A stretch of DNA of 64,000 bases from Dryococelus australis (taxonomy: Eukaryota; Arthropoda; Insecta; Phasmatodea; Phasmatidae). The notes below the pieces were generated by a model, which made no database searches, was not told where the DNA came from, and worked only from the letters and a program-made list of their open reading frames with translations. Below, piece by piece: positions 1 through 10,789 of this stretch; the first letter of the stretch is position 1; each line of letters starts with the position of its first letter. The stretch covers positions 295,617,966 through 295,681,965 of the forward strand of contig CM057009.1 of NCBI GenBank assembly GCA_029891345.1, given 5' to 3'. A program made the translations under genes and the position numbers.

Positions 1-61
1 AGTAAGTTTTTGTGGTAGTATTTTGAACAAAAGATTTTTTGTTAGGGAACGAAAACATATG

Positions 62-191
62 GATTTGTAAACCTTCCAAATTTTACTTATTAAATTTTAA
101 ATTCCTTTTTTTTTTTTTTTTTTTTTTTTTTTTCATAAACAAAAAAGTGAATTTTAAACTTATAAATTTAAACTTGGAAGGTTTACAAATC
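62..191. repeat. snap-back palindrome with poly(T) core
   Basis: An 18-base arm at 62-79 (GATTTGTAAACCTTCCAA) is perfectly complementary to 174-191. Pairing continues imperfectly through AT-rich sequence towards a poly(T) run at about 108-133. The 130-bp structure resembles a foldback MITE or remnant; it sits next to a family K element but is not part of it. Confidence 0.75.
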
Positions 192-210
192 TAGATACGT
201 TCAATCACTA

Positions 211-441
211 GGCTATTCACTGTTATGTGAGCACTTTTGAACGCCCTCTCATTTGGAATAATAGTCACAAAATATATTTTATTTTAGCTTTGGACGTTAA
301 CTTCCGAGAATTGTGGAATACACACATTGTGTTTATTACTTACATGGCAATATTTATTAACAAGGGCTTTAACGGATTAAATATGGCCAAAACGAAAAAG
401 TAACTATGGCGTCACAAGTGCTCACTTTACCGTGAACAGCA
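211..441 (-). mobile_element. family K MITE (TA target), about 230 bp
   Basis: The ends are inverted copies (GGCTATTCAC and GTGAACAG types) flanked by TA. The interior shares a GACGTTAACTTCCGAG-like block and the ACACATTGTGTTTATTA block with copies at 31.17 and 34.40 kb. The termini match family A, so K looks like a different internal deletion or recombinant using the same transposase. Confidence 0.65.
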
Positions 442-710
442 TATAACAACAAATCTTAAGTTGAAAATACTACCACATAAAACGACTGTGAGATCCTTGC
501 CCGAATTTAGTATTTAACTCCCTATACGCCCATGCATAGTGAATCCTGGCCTTAACTGTTGACGATGACAATAAAATATAATTAAAATTTATCGGTAACG
601 ATACTGGGACACATGTTTGAGGTTCTAGCGAGCAAAAAGCTGAAGTATGCAGAGGATGTGAACTCGCAAATTGCTCTAGCATGCTTCTAGTGCCAAGTTA
701 CTTGTGCTAG
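442..710. other. unassigned spacer between K and A elements
   Basis: No gene or repeat recognised; a 70-codon minus-strand frame here has no recognisable features. Confidence 0.5.
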
Positions 711-1142
711 TATAGGACGCTCATGGTAAAATGAGCACTTTTGAAAGCCCTGCTTAAGATCTACTTGTATACACATTGGGTATTCTTCCACCATATGTAA
801 ATTTAACATTACCATGGGCCTCATCACTTTATTCATGCGCCGGTAAAGTGAAAGTGCGAAATTATTAAGAAAGTGAATAGCTACTTTACAAATCTGCTCA
901 TTTTTACACGTCGATGCATTAATAAAAAGAGAATGCGGAACCTATATTTTCAAGTTATCACAAATGGTTACCTAGCACTTTTTATTTTACGTTAATATAT
1001 GGAACTACTTTCCATACTTTGTTACCAACTGTACTGGGCGAATGTCAGTCAGTGCACCCACAAAAATATGTGCATGGAGGGGCAGTGACTTTTTTCTAAA
1101 GTTCAATTCTAAAGAGCTCACTTTATCGTGAACAGCCTTTAA
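711..1142 (+). mobile_element. family A MITE (TA target), about 425 bp
   Basis: The terminal inverted repeat (TIR) begins GGCTGTTCACGGTAAA in better copies and is GGACGCTCATGGTAAA here; the right end is TTTATCGTGAACAGCC. TA flanks both ends. No coding capacity. A TA target site with TIRs of more than 30 bp suggests Tc1/mariner-type mobilisation. Confidence 0.75.
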
Positions 1143-2429
1143 CTAGTGTTACCGCAACCAAATTTTGTATAACGCTAAAAATAATACGAACGACAAAATA
1201 TTTTGTGTTATTGTGACATTAAAGTACTGTCCAACCAACACAAGTTTACACAGACTTGGCGTTGTAAAATGGCGGATACTAGTGAACAGTGATAACATCG
1301 TAAACTGATGCCATTATATTTACATATTAAAGCAAAATATGAGCACTAAATGTAGCTAAGACCAGCTCTCAAGCCTTGCAAAGCAATTTACCTGAGCCAA
1401 ATATGCATAAAATATCTACACATAACGAAAGAGCACGGTAATTTGACGTTTTATTGCATGCAATACACACAATACGAAAAGCGTTCCGACATGTTAAGGT
1501 AGGGCAGATGATAGGAAATTAGGATTCCTAAAGTGGAGAACATTAAACACTTAAGGCGCAAGTTTGCTTACACTCCTGACTATCATTTTTCTTCGATGAT
1601 TTCATTTTGTGACAAAACAGTTGTGCTTAATTTATCTTACATCTGATTTTTTTAAAAGCAAAGAAATAAACAAGAAAAATGTTAACGCCAACGTTAACAT
1701 AAATTAAACACAAAATTAGTTTTGCATATAAATAAACACCGCCTTAATGTTGGCAGTTCATTATGGAGATAAAATTGTTATAATAGTGCTTATTGTTACA
1801 TTAACATTAATAACTTAACAATACATTACATTAACAGTGACATTAGTTCCTAACTGCTTACAGACCACAAAAAATTACTGTTGTAGTAACATTAACTCTG
1901 TTGGCACAGTAGATATTTTCTGCACATTAAAGATGTTTCTGGGACATCATCGCAATACAAAAATACACGTGTCAAGTCTGGCGTGGTATAATGTACATAC
2001 AATGTGTATTTTAATCCCATACTTATTTATGGACTTTGGGCAGTCTAGTATGTGAGAAATCCCGTGGAGCAAAACTATTTTTGAGATGTGTAGCGTACTG
2101 TAGCACAATACAAATACAAATGTTAACAGTTTATTCATTCTTATGCACAATCAGAAGGCTCACCAATCGGAGGTGAGCTGTTGGAAGAGGTCGATTTGCG
2201 ACACGCCGACATTGAGTGCAGTTCTCAGAAGCGAGCAGACGATGGTTCCACGAGACCATCTGAATGTTTCATTATGTGCGCTTCGTAAATACTCAACATC
2301 AATAACCGCTATCTTCGATCCAGCCGTGGTTCTGGGTGTCCCAACATGCACGCAAGGCTGCAAATTTAAAGCGCCCGGCCCAAACATACTTGTACGTGGC
2401 TGTTACGACCTCGCGCAAAGTGGAGCGGA
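1143..2429. other. no gene recognised; part of it GC-richer
   Basis: Positions 1675-1850 contain many TTAAC/GTTAA repeats. Positions 2150-2400 are GC-richer than their surroundings and hold an open minus-strand frame of 75 codons, without a recognised domain. Probably mobile-element remnants. Confidence 0.4.
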
Positions 2430-2664
2430 GTGGAGAGATTTTGGGCGGTTCTTAACACCGAAGTCTTGGAGCCAATGAGGGTGAAGCGAGGTGAGCCTGG
2501 AGCAGAGCCGTAATGTGACGATGTGGAAAACGGGAGATCCCCGAGAAAACCCGCAGACAGCGCGATTCCCACTTGCAAAAATCCGGGAGTGACCCCGCTG
2601 GAATCGAACTCGGTTCGCCTTGGTGGGAGGCGAGCGCTCTGGCCGCTACACAACTGAGGCCCCA
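2430..2664 (-). mobile_element. tRNA-derived SINE copy 1
   Basis: Minus-strand copy. The tRNA-like head at the right contains a B-box-like GGTTCGA-type segment (here mutated around 2611-2620), followed by the shared body and the 3' part AGAGATTT at the left. A family A element starts 90 bp to the right. Confidence 0.85.
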
Positions 2665-2756
2665 CAATGGTAAAGATTTCCCCATATATCCCATGGTAGT
2701 TAACGTACATTTTCTCAGATTAGAGTGAAATTCTTGTGAAGTTCCCAATATGTGTA

Positions 2757-3177
2757 AAGGCTATTCACGGTAAAATGAGCACTTTTGAAAGCCCTGCTTG
2801 TGATCTTCTTATATGTACATTGTGTATTCTTCCGCCTTACGTAAAATTAACCATGTCATGGGTCTCATCATTTTGTTCGTGCGTCGGTAAAGTAAAACTG
2901 AAATTATTAGGAAAGTAAATATTTTTAAAATCTGCCAATTTTTTCACTCCGTTGCATTAAAAAAACCAGAAAGGGAAAGAAATAATGTAAATTATTACAA
3001 ATGGTTACGTAACACTTTTTATCTGACGTTAATATATGGAACTTCTTTCCCTCCATCGTTACCAACTTTACTGGACGAATGTCACTCAGTGCGCCCGTTA
3101 AAATATATGCAGGTAGGGGCAGTGTTTTTTTTTCAACGGTTCATTTCAAAAGTGCTCACTTTATTGTGAACATCCTT
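2757..3177 (+). mobile_element. family A MITE, complete, TA flanks
   Basis: The left end AAGGCTATTCACGGTAAA is preceded by TA (2755-2756), and the right end TTATTGTGAACATCCTT is followed by TA (3178-3179). The interior aligns along its whole length with the copies at 0.71, 45.11 and 47.54 kb. Confidence 0.8.
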
Positions 3178-3179
3178 TA

Positions 3180-3847
3180 GTATCATTTCTGTATTTGTAG
3201 CGTCATGTGTGGTAAGCTTTCCTTACTGTATATAGATTAAAAACTCCCATTACAAATTTTTAGAGTATTTATACAACAGTTGATATGCATTATGACTCGC
3301 AACATTTCATTGTATAAATATAGTTGATTGATTTTTGTTTTAGTAAATAGAGTTTTTATTTTTGGTTATTTCGATCATTTATGTGCAGGTCAACCAAACA
3401 GGCCAATGAGTGAGAGGGCAATGGATTTTTGTGTAAGGAATGGAGAAATAAATATGAAGTGGAATCAATAATAACTATCTTGGGTTTATGAGATTTTTGC
3501 CGCAACATGAAAGTGTAAAGATTTTATTTTCATTTATAAAGTTTTACATTGCATAGTTTAGTTCTTTTTCTGAAGGAGATATTGTACAAGTACCTTTTCT
3601 ATTGTCACGTCTCTTAAACGCTTTCATGAAATTGGCGCATTTTCCTTCTCAATAGTTACCAGTTTTAAAATAGTGAAGGTAGCTATACTTTAATTTTCTA
3701 GTAAAGTTTGGAAAATTATTATTTCTGCACTTTCGTGAGAAATGCACTGCTGGACATGGAATTCGTTACAACCCTTATGTGTCATCCATTTTCAATAAAA
3801 TCAAAACCATATACAATACTAATTATACAAATGGCGTGTTAAGCAGC
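3180..3847. other. AT-rich sequence, nothing recognised
   Basis: No ORF, RNA gene or family member seen between the family A element and the Tc1-like remnant. Confidence 0.5.
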
Positions 3848-4434
3848 AGATCAGTATGCTATGGCGTCGTGCTCACGTAGAATAGCATCACTCAGACCCT
3901 TTTGAAAGGGGTCATATGGTCGGATGGCTCTAAGCTGAACGGTAGGCTCATAGCATAGCCATTCGCCTTGGTCGTGCAATCACCATTGTGGCACGATGTG
4001 TGCAGGCACAGGTATGGATACATACAGGTCGTAGATCACGTGGAGTACATGCTGGTCCTGCCAGACTCACTACAGATAGAGAAGATCTTCGTACCCACCG
4101 ACATGCAGTATCAGAACGTGGCACCGCATACAGAGAGTTCCTGAGGTTTATGAGCCTGTCTCAATAAGAACCGTTCGTCACCGGTTGAATGAGACTGGAC
4201 CGAAGGATGTTCTCTGCGCCGTTTACTGTGACGCCTCGGCTCCGTGCTGCACGCCCTCAATGGCACCTGGAACGCCGACTTTGGACAGAGGAATGAAGAC
4301 GCGTTGTGTTTTCCAATGAGTCCCGCTTCAATCTTAATGCGCAGATGATGGTCACATCAGGGTTCGGCGCAGTAACGATTCATGTACGCCATATTGCACC
4401 ACCTACCCGAGCAGGTACATAGTCACTACACAAG
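3848..4434 (+). pseudogene. Tc1-like transposase, N-terminal half, degenerate
   Basis: Translation around 3951-4160 gives an HTH-like stretch (ITIVARCVQ, then RRSRGVHAGPARLTTDRED) ending at an in-frame TAA. A second frame near 4200-4340 gives TPRLRAARPQWHLERRLWTE, a stop, then RRVVFSNESRFNL. This is the Tc1-family block around the first catalytic Asp (normally FSDESRF); Asp is replaced by Asn here. There are stops and at least one frame change, so it is dead. Its C-terminal half lies 1.45 kb downstream. Confidence 0.8.
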
Positions 4435-5885
4435 GGGTCTACACTAGTGGTGGCTCTAACAGACCGCTCATGGGACAAGTGTTATGTGATTCAAAGTTTT
4501 GGCAAACCAAGCTGTGAAAAATTCCAAACACAGAAGTCCAAGCAGCCTCCATAAAATCCATACATTCAGCAAAACACTAATAGTAAATAAGTTTTATATG
4601 TAAATTTAATACTTACAAATTTACTTGAAACGTGCTGACAAAATGAATCACACAAATAATATTATTTCTACATCCTTTTTTATTTCATCGTTTACTTTCT
4701 AACATAGTGTAGCTTTTTAGTATTAGATAAAAAGAATAACACTACGAATATTTAAACACTAAGACGTTGATAAAAAATTCTGCAAACATAAATATCGAAA
4801 ATTATGTGGAATTAAGCCAAGCAACCAGAATTGTTATAACTTTAGTTAACAAATTATGGTGCACCCAAGATAAAGACAACTGAAAATAAAACCTTATAAA
4901 AAAATAAAAAGATTAATTATTTAAACACTCACTTATGCTATACTTACGTATATTTTGCTACGAGTTCTTCTTCTTATAATAGTTCTACATCTTTTAAAGT
5001 TCCAAAAATATATAGTAATTACTATTTTTAATATTTGATGAGAATAAGATCCATAACCACAAAGTTTCTTTTTTATAATTACGAGTCTGTATTTCATCCA
5101 TCGCTAGACGTCATGCATACAAAATGTAGTCTTATTTGTGCTATGAAAAATGTAGTTAAGAACCGCCCTATAGAGACAGGTCGGGAAACGTGGACATCAT
5201 CGATGTCCACACAAGGAGTTACGGGCCCAGGAACAGCATTGCACAAATCGGACACAGTCGCGAACCACTAACTGCAGCGGAGAACAAAGCAAATCAACTC
5301 ATGATTGCAACAGATTTATCATCAACAAGAAAGGGTAACATGCATCACGCCATGATGATAGCTGAGTAAGAAAAAAGAGCCCACGTTTTAAAATAGCATG
5401 TTGGAACACTCGCTCTAGGATGTTGTATCGATAGTACCGATATGTCCATCGGTAGTTATAGCACACATATTTCGACATACTAATACACAAGTTAGTAATT
5501 ACAATGACATAAAGCACTTATAACACAAAATTGATAGATGAACTACAGTATTTTCTTGTCCAGAATCATTAAGTAAATTAAATATCTGTTAAAGTTAAAG
5601 TTTATAGTTATAAAATAAAGTGTCAATGACACTGTCGAAACAATAACAAGTAGAAATTTGGTTGACAAATACATTTACTTTACATATACAATATTCAAAT
5701 CAACTAATGAACGAAAAACTTGGACAAAAGTAAGGTTTGATAAAGAGTGTCCTAAAGGAAACACAAGGAAAAAAGAGAAAGGGTATAGTAAAAAAAAGGC
5801 ACAGTACGCCCCGAAATCCCAAGTGTTATGGTATGAGGTGAAATAAGTTATGAATCGTGGTCACATCTCGTTGTTGTTGAAGGCT
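4435..5885. other. AT-rich insertion between the two transposase pieces
   Basis: About 1.45 kb separates the two halves of the Tc1-like pseudogene where no such spacer is expected. I recognise no family or ORF here. It is most simply a later insertion, or several, but no clean TSD was found. Confidence 0.4.
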
Positions 5886-6246
5886 CAGAGACAACACAGA
5901 GGTATGTTAATGAGGTTCTGCAGCCCGATTTTCTGCCATGTTTGCGCAGCATACCCAACATGCAGATAGAACGCAGCAAGATAATGCTAGTTTCCATAAA
6001 GGTCGCATCATTTGACATGATCTACAAGATGTTGACACCATTCCTTGGCCTACAAAGTCTCCAGATTTGTCCCCTGTTAACCACATATGTGATATGATTG
6101 GGTGATGTTTGCACCACCAACAACTACCTGCCCAAACACTGGCTGATTTATGTGTGCAGTCGAAGGAAGCATAGTGGTAAGTGCTTCGGGACATTCACCG
6201 CCACCTCTATGAAGGAATTCCTCGTCGCTTCGTTGCCTGTATAGTG
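5886..6246 (+). pseudogene. Tc1-like transposase, C-terminal half, degenerate
   Basis: The frame near 5969-6110 reads QQDNASFHKGRII, stop, HDLQDVDTIPWPTKSPDLSP, then VNHICDMIG: the second catalytic Asp block (QDNA..H) and the SPDLSP block of Tc1 transposases. The final acidic position (usually Glu in PIEH) is Asn here. A frame change leads to VLRDIHRHLYEGIPRRFVAC, the usual C-terminal end. It ends about 380 bases before the zinc-finger exon, so it lies in that gene's upstream intron or flank. Confidence 0.8.
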
Positions 6247-6600
6247 GCTAAAGAAGGATCTTCCCTATATTGACAGCATACCTTGCAGATGATAAACAAC
6301 TAAATAGGGCGTAGCAATTTCCATGTCCAACAATGTACTTCGATAGGCCTCCTGAAATGTATCTTGGGGATATAAAACGATAAAAACTTGATTTCAGGTA
6401 TAGATTCCCCTTAAACAATGAACCAATGTTAGTCTTTAATGTATGGTAAACTACTTGTGAGAAATCGCTGTTGGCCTAGACTATTTATAGAATGTTTCAT
6501 ATACACTATTTAAATGGCCAAAGAAATTGATGTGAATATTTTTTATCCCTTTTTGCCTAGATAATTTTTATATCTGATGTTGCAAGTACTTCGGACAAAT
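6247..6600. other. unassigned sequence upstream of the zinc-finger exon
   Basis: AT-rich, probably the end of the intron before the coding exon. No promoter element or ORF recognised. Confidence 0.4.
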
Positions 6601-6626
6601 TTGCTTTTCTTTCCCGTGTGTTTTAG
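6601..6626 (+). promoter_or_regulatory. splice acceptor before the zinc-finger exon
   Basis: A pyrimidine-rich tract ends in TTTTAG (AG at 6625-6626) 86 bases before the start codon. The expected exon would begin at 6627 and hold the last part of the 5' UTR, including the in-frame stop at 6695. This implies at least one upstream non-coding exon that I cannot locate in the window. RNA evidence would decide. Confidence 0.5.
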
Positions 6627-6712
6627 GGGCGAGCATCTCGAATCATCGCGTGAGAACTGCTGTTGCCGTACTGCTGTCTTCTGCGCCAGAATTCTAAGTG
6701 GCAGAGCACATA

Positions 6713-9700
6713 ATGAAGCTTGGAGATGTGCCTAGAACTGCCGAAGATGTTCCGCCGTCACCAGAACAGAAGGAAACCTTGGTTGATTTGAACCATTCGC
6801 TGCAAATACATACTAAACCTAATTTTTCAAATATTGCTGCGCTCAAACGTCCTTCGCAAGATTACTATTTAGAGGCGGAACATATTCAATTTAAAAAACG
6901 AAGAAAACAATCGAAACCAGTCAAAATCGAAGCATTAGAAAATGTTCCAACAGATCATGACAGTGGCGAAGAAAACATTTCTAATGATGATAATACATTC
7001 GGCGTACCTAACGAAGAGCATTTAGATCACGATGTTGGCTATGAAAGCCACCAGTGCTCTTGCTGCTCTGAGATATTCACGTCTGAAAGTTCCTTTCAAA
7101 AACATTTCAAAACCAATCACATTCTTGAAATTGAAGAAGGCAGGAACGAGAAAGAAAATGTACACCAAGACCAACCCCAAATCCCTTTGAATCTGTCCAG
7201 CATTTACAGACTGAAATCGCCAATGGAAACTGATTTGTTAGACAAAGTATATAATCAGTGGAATTCAGAGGTGAAGAAGGCTTGTGAAGATTTTCTCGAA
7301 GATGCAAATGAGTCTGTGAAGCATTCCCCAGTAGATTATACAGAATCATTAAACGACGGAAAAGTTGTTTTGCCCAGATACTTGCCTCTAGCTGCTCCAC
7401 TGATTTTGCCATCATTGTCAACTGAGATCCCTGAACAGAAGCCAGTTCCGTGCCACATGTCCTTGCCAGTACGTGTGTTCAATCCCGAAGCTTTCTGCCA
7501 GCTGTGCAACAAGGAATTCTGTAACAAGTATTTCTTAAAGACACACAAGGCGAATAAGCACGGAATTTATGTGGAAAATCCCCACCCTCCACTCAGTAAT
7601 TTGGTTCCCATGCAGGCCACACCTATCGTCACTGCGAGCTTCGAGCAAACGCAGCAACCTGCTGCAACAAACAACTCGCACGACATTTTCATAAAGTCCT
7701 TACCAACCTCTCATTCAAACGAAGAGCATGTTGCTTCACAGTTATTGGGTAGCAGTTCTGCGAAAGAATTTTGCGACATATGCAAAAAGAAGTTTTGTAA
7801 TAGATACTTTGTACGGAGACACAAAGCCAAAATTCATGGAATCGTAGATGATCTTTATACGTCTACAACCAGCTCCATTCTAAACCTACCTGAGTACGCC
7901 CACAAACAAGACTGCGAAGTAAAGGGAAACTCATCTACTTGTTGTATTATAAAACCAAATATTTTTGAACAGGATATTTCAACTTCTTTTGAAAATAAGG
8001 ATGCAGATACTGAAATTTGTCGCAGCGACGGAGACAAGTCATCAGACAATCTTTATGATGATAAAATTACCATTTCGCAACCTGAAGATATAAAAGAATG
8101 TGAAAAATTAAACTCAAAAGTTGAGTATTATCTTGAGAAAGAAGTAAGGAAATACTCTGAAAATTACGAAAACATACACAGTATAGCTTCTTCTGATAAA
8201 ACGCCATCGAATCCTTCCCCAGACACACTGAAGGATGCTTCATATTCTGTTGAAAAACTAAAACAACTAGGAGTCATCAATGCAGATGCATTTTGTGAGA
8301 TATGCTGTAAAGAATATTGCAATAAATATTTTCTTAGAACACATAAAATGAAACGACATGGGATAGTATTTACAGATGGAGAATGGCAAGGAAGGGACGA
8401 TAAAACCAGTGAAAATGGAAGTGGATCATGTATTCATGCACAAACCAGTCCCCTGAATTTAATAATGGGAGATCATGGTAATAATAGCTCAGATTCTGGA
8501 GAGAGAGTGCATTCTGATAGTGATGACATTGAATGTGATATTTGTAGGCGCAAATTTCAAAGTCACTATTTGATGCATATGCATCGAGCGTATCTACATG
8601 CAGTTGCAGTAGAGGAAAAAGCATCAGGAAACAACGAGCGTACAGAAGAGTGCATAGCTGAGAGAAAGAATAATGAAATTTCGGTTTCTACGAAAGAATT
8701 GCTCGCCAAAAATGTAATGAATATTAATGATGAAAAGTGCGAAAAATATGATTCAAACGATGATATACAGAAGTTGAAGACTATGATAATGCAACTCAAT
8801 GATCTGAGCATGAGTAAAGTAACTGTGTGCACAGTTTGCAATCAAGAAATGCAGACTACTGACAATCTTAAATCGCACATGATGACAGAGCATGGTATCT
8901 TCTTCGAAGAAAAAACTGGCATTTTAGTTGAAACTCACACTGCATTAAAATCTGTATTTTCCCATTCAAGTTGTGGGAGTGACAAAAAGTGTTCACTTTG
9001 CAAGAAGGAATTCGTAAGTGATGTTGTACTAAAACAACATATCGAAGAATTCCATGGCTATACTTCTCCGCAAATTTCATCTTCAAACATGCACATTGAT
9101 CAAGAGGTTATCAAAATTGAAATGGACTTTTCAGAAAAAGGCCAGTATCATTCGGGGGCATCTACAAGCTCAGATAAAAGAACGACTCTTGCTCCTACAA
9201 ACAGTTATTGCGAAATTTGCAACAAGGAATTATGCAACAAATATTTTATGAAAACGCACATGCAAAGAATGCATGGAATAGAAATCGAAAATGGAGCACA
9301 AATAGGAGGAGTTATTTGTGATGTATGCAATAAAGAGTTATGTAGCAAGTACTTCTTAAGAGTCCACAAGCAGAACACTCATGGGATTATAGAAGAAGGT
9401 GCAATTCCTCAACAAAATCGTGAAAGTTCCATGGTAACTGGTGCTCCAAGTTCACATCCTGAAAATGATAATGCATTAAAGCCACTCGAACTGGGGGACT
9501 TATCTCATCGATACTTTAGCCACTTCACTGAGGTTTGCCCACTTTGCAGCCGTCGGTTCAGAAGTACAAAGTGGTTAAAAGCTCATTTGTTTAATGATCA
9601 TGGAGAGTCGGGAGCAGAGAAATGGAAAGATATAGAAAATACTAACAATTTAACTGGTTCACAAACAAAAAAAATACAAGTTACTAAGAATCTGACTCAA

Positions 9701-10789
9701 CAGAATCATAGTGTCCCGATTTCAAATCATAGCCTTACGCTAAAAATCCCCAATAACTGGGGCATCCAAGATCAGAATGGGACATGTTTAAGAGCACACG
9801 GACAGTCTTCAAGTGAAAGCGTAACAGAACTGGATTCCCAGAAAGTTTTGACTAATTTGTTAGGCCCGTCTAACTCTTCTCTTAAGAGTTATCACTGTTC
9901 ATATTGCTCATTTTCAACTACGATACTAGCATTTCTGTTCGTACACGAGAAGTCTCATACTGGTTTATCCTCTAATGTATTGCCACATACGCCAAATTCT
10001 TTTCAGTGCCCAGTTTGCTTGCAATGTTTTGACCATATTGATGTTTATCAGCATCATATCGTAACTCATCAGTTCTCTGGGCTACTGAATCCATTTTTTA
10101 GTCCATCACATAGTTACCCTTATCCCCAAACCTTAGGCTGTATAGAAAGTGTGGAAAAAATATTTCATCACTCCCCAGAAAGGACTACACCTGAGCAGAA
10201 AAGAGATAAAACAAAGAAATGTGATTTAACAGATACTCGGGATAACTTATCTGTAGTAAGTTCAGGTAGATGTAAATTCCGATGTTCAAAATGTTTTCAG
10301 AGATTCAGATCGCGGGAATTATGTGCAGCTCATGTGGCCAATAAGCACGGATCTGTTTGCGAAAGTGTCTCGACAGCGCCTATTTCTAATGCAACAAGAA
10401 TCATGGTTGCCCCTCAAAAACATTTCAAATGCAGTCAGTGTAATTTTTCTTCAATACATTCAGTTATTCTCAAAAAGCATATCAGAAAGGCGCACAAGTC
10501 TGAAATGTCATTACCCGAATTCAAAGCTGGAGAGACAGAAACGTGGGTGGAGGCTAAAGACGTTCTCCAAGATGTAAAGAAGAAGCTTGAAGATGCTGTT
10601 AAAGTATCCAAGATCCCTGCCTCGTACGCCGTCCCTCAGTCCCAACCTCCATATGTCGAAGGATTCCTGATGCAACCATTCCTGCTAGAGGAACCAGATC
10701 AAAAATTTGTCCCTTCTCTCGTGTTCCTACCTGTAAAGGAGAAAATGTCCGAGCCTGTGACGGTGTCCTTCATGCTCACGCCTGCTTAG
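6713..10789 (+). CDS. C2H2 zinc-finger protein, 14 fingers, 1358 aa
   Basis: Likely nuclear DNA- or RNA-binding regulator. The open frame is 4.1 kb with no intron. An in-frame TAA lies at 6695-6697, so the first Met is ATG 6713 (A at -3); the stop is TAG 10787-10789. Fourteen C-x2-C-x12-H-x3/4-H fingers start at about residues 115, 262, 354, 528, 608, 706, 760, 833, 869, 942, 1062, 1099, 1191 and 1240. Fingers 2, 3, 4, 8 and 9 are near-copies: each has an additional Cys (CNKEFCNKYF type) and four of these end in HGI after an HK or HM helix end. A basic stretch KKRRKQSK at 61-68 is a probable nuclear signal. Long acidic, Ser-rich linkers separate the fingers, and a Lys/Glu-rich possible helix lies near 1275-1300. 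The C-terminal 97 residues lack fingers. It might be an orthologue of insect hangover (a many-fingered nuclear protein); that rests on memory of the HGI-type fingers, so no symbol is given. Confidence 0.93.
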   Translation: MKLGDVPRTAEDVPPSPEQKETLVDLNHSLQIHTKPNFSNIAALKRPSQDYYLEAEHIQFKKRRKQSKPVKIEALENVPTDHDSGEENISNDDNTFGVPNEEHLDHDVGYESHQCSCCSEIFTSESSFQKHFKTNHILEIEEGRNEKENVHQDQPQIPLNLSSIYRLKSPMETDLLDKVYNQWNSEVKKACEDFLEDANESVKHSPVDYTESLNDGKVVLPRYLPLAAPLILPSLSTEIPEQKPVPCHMSLPVRVFNPEAFCQLCNKEFCNKYFLKTHKANKHGIYVENPHPPLSNLVPMQATPIVTASFEQTQQPAATNNSHDIFIKSLPTSHSNEEHVASQLLGSSSAKEFCDICKKKFCNRYFVRRHKAKIHGIVDDLYTSTTSSILNLPEYAHKQDCEVKGNSSTCCIIKPNIFEQDISTSFENKDADTEICRSDGDKSSDNLYDDKITISQPEDIKECEKLNSKVEYYLEKEVRKYSENYENIHSIASSDKTPSNPSPDTLKDASYSVEKLKQLGVINADAFCEICCKEYCNKYFLRTHKMKRHGIVFTDGEWQGRDDKTSENGSGSCIHAQTSPLNLIMGDHGNNSSDSGERVHSDSDDIECDICRRKFQSHYLMHMHRAYLHAVAVEEKASGNNERTEECIAERKNNEISVSTKELLAKNVMNINDEKCEKYDSNDDIQKLKTMIMQLNDLSMSKVTVCTVCNQEMQTTDNLKSHMMTEHGIFFEEKTGILVETHTALKSVFSHSSCGSDKKCSLCKKEFVSDVVLKQHIEEFHGYTSPQISSSNMHIDQEVIKIEMDFSEKGQYHSGASTSSDKRTTLAPTNSYCEICNKELCNKYFMKTHMQRMHGIEIENGAQIGGVICDVCNKELCSKYFLRVHKQNTHGIIEEGAIPQQNRESSMVTGAPSSHPENDNALKPLELGDLSHRYFSHFTEVCPLCSRRFRSTKWLKAHLFNDHGESGAEKWKDIENTNNLTGSQTKKIQVTKNLTQQNHSVPISNHSLTLKIPNNWGIQDQNGTCLRAHGQSSSESVTELDSQKVLTNLLGPSNSSLKSYHCSYCSFSTTILAFLFVHEKSHTGLSSNVLPHTPNSFQCPVCLQCFDHIDVYQHHIVTHQFSGLLNPFFSPSHSYPYPQTLGCIESVEKIFHHSPERTTPEQKRDKTKKCDLTDTRDNLSVVSSGRCKFRCSKCFQRFRSRELCAAHVANKHGSVCESVSTAPISNATRIMVAPQKHFKCSQCNFSSIHSVILKKHIRKAHKSEMSLPEFKAGETETWVEAKDVLQDVKKKLEDAVKVSKIPASYAVPQSQPPYVEGFLMQPFLLEEPDQKFVPSLVFLPVKEKMSEPVTVSFMLTPA

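Noticed and set aside
711..3179. CRISPR-like array of repeats
   Set aside because: The repeats are dispersed MITEs of eukaryotic type with TA target sites, not short direct repeats with uniform spacers.
6698..6712. GTG at 6698 as start of the zinc-finger protein
   Set aside because: Eukaryotic nuclear genes rarely start at GTG; the first ATG is at 6713, right after the in-frame TAA at 6695-6697.
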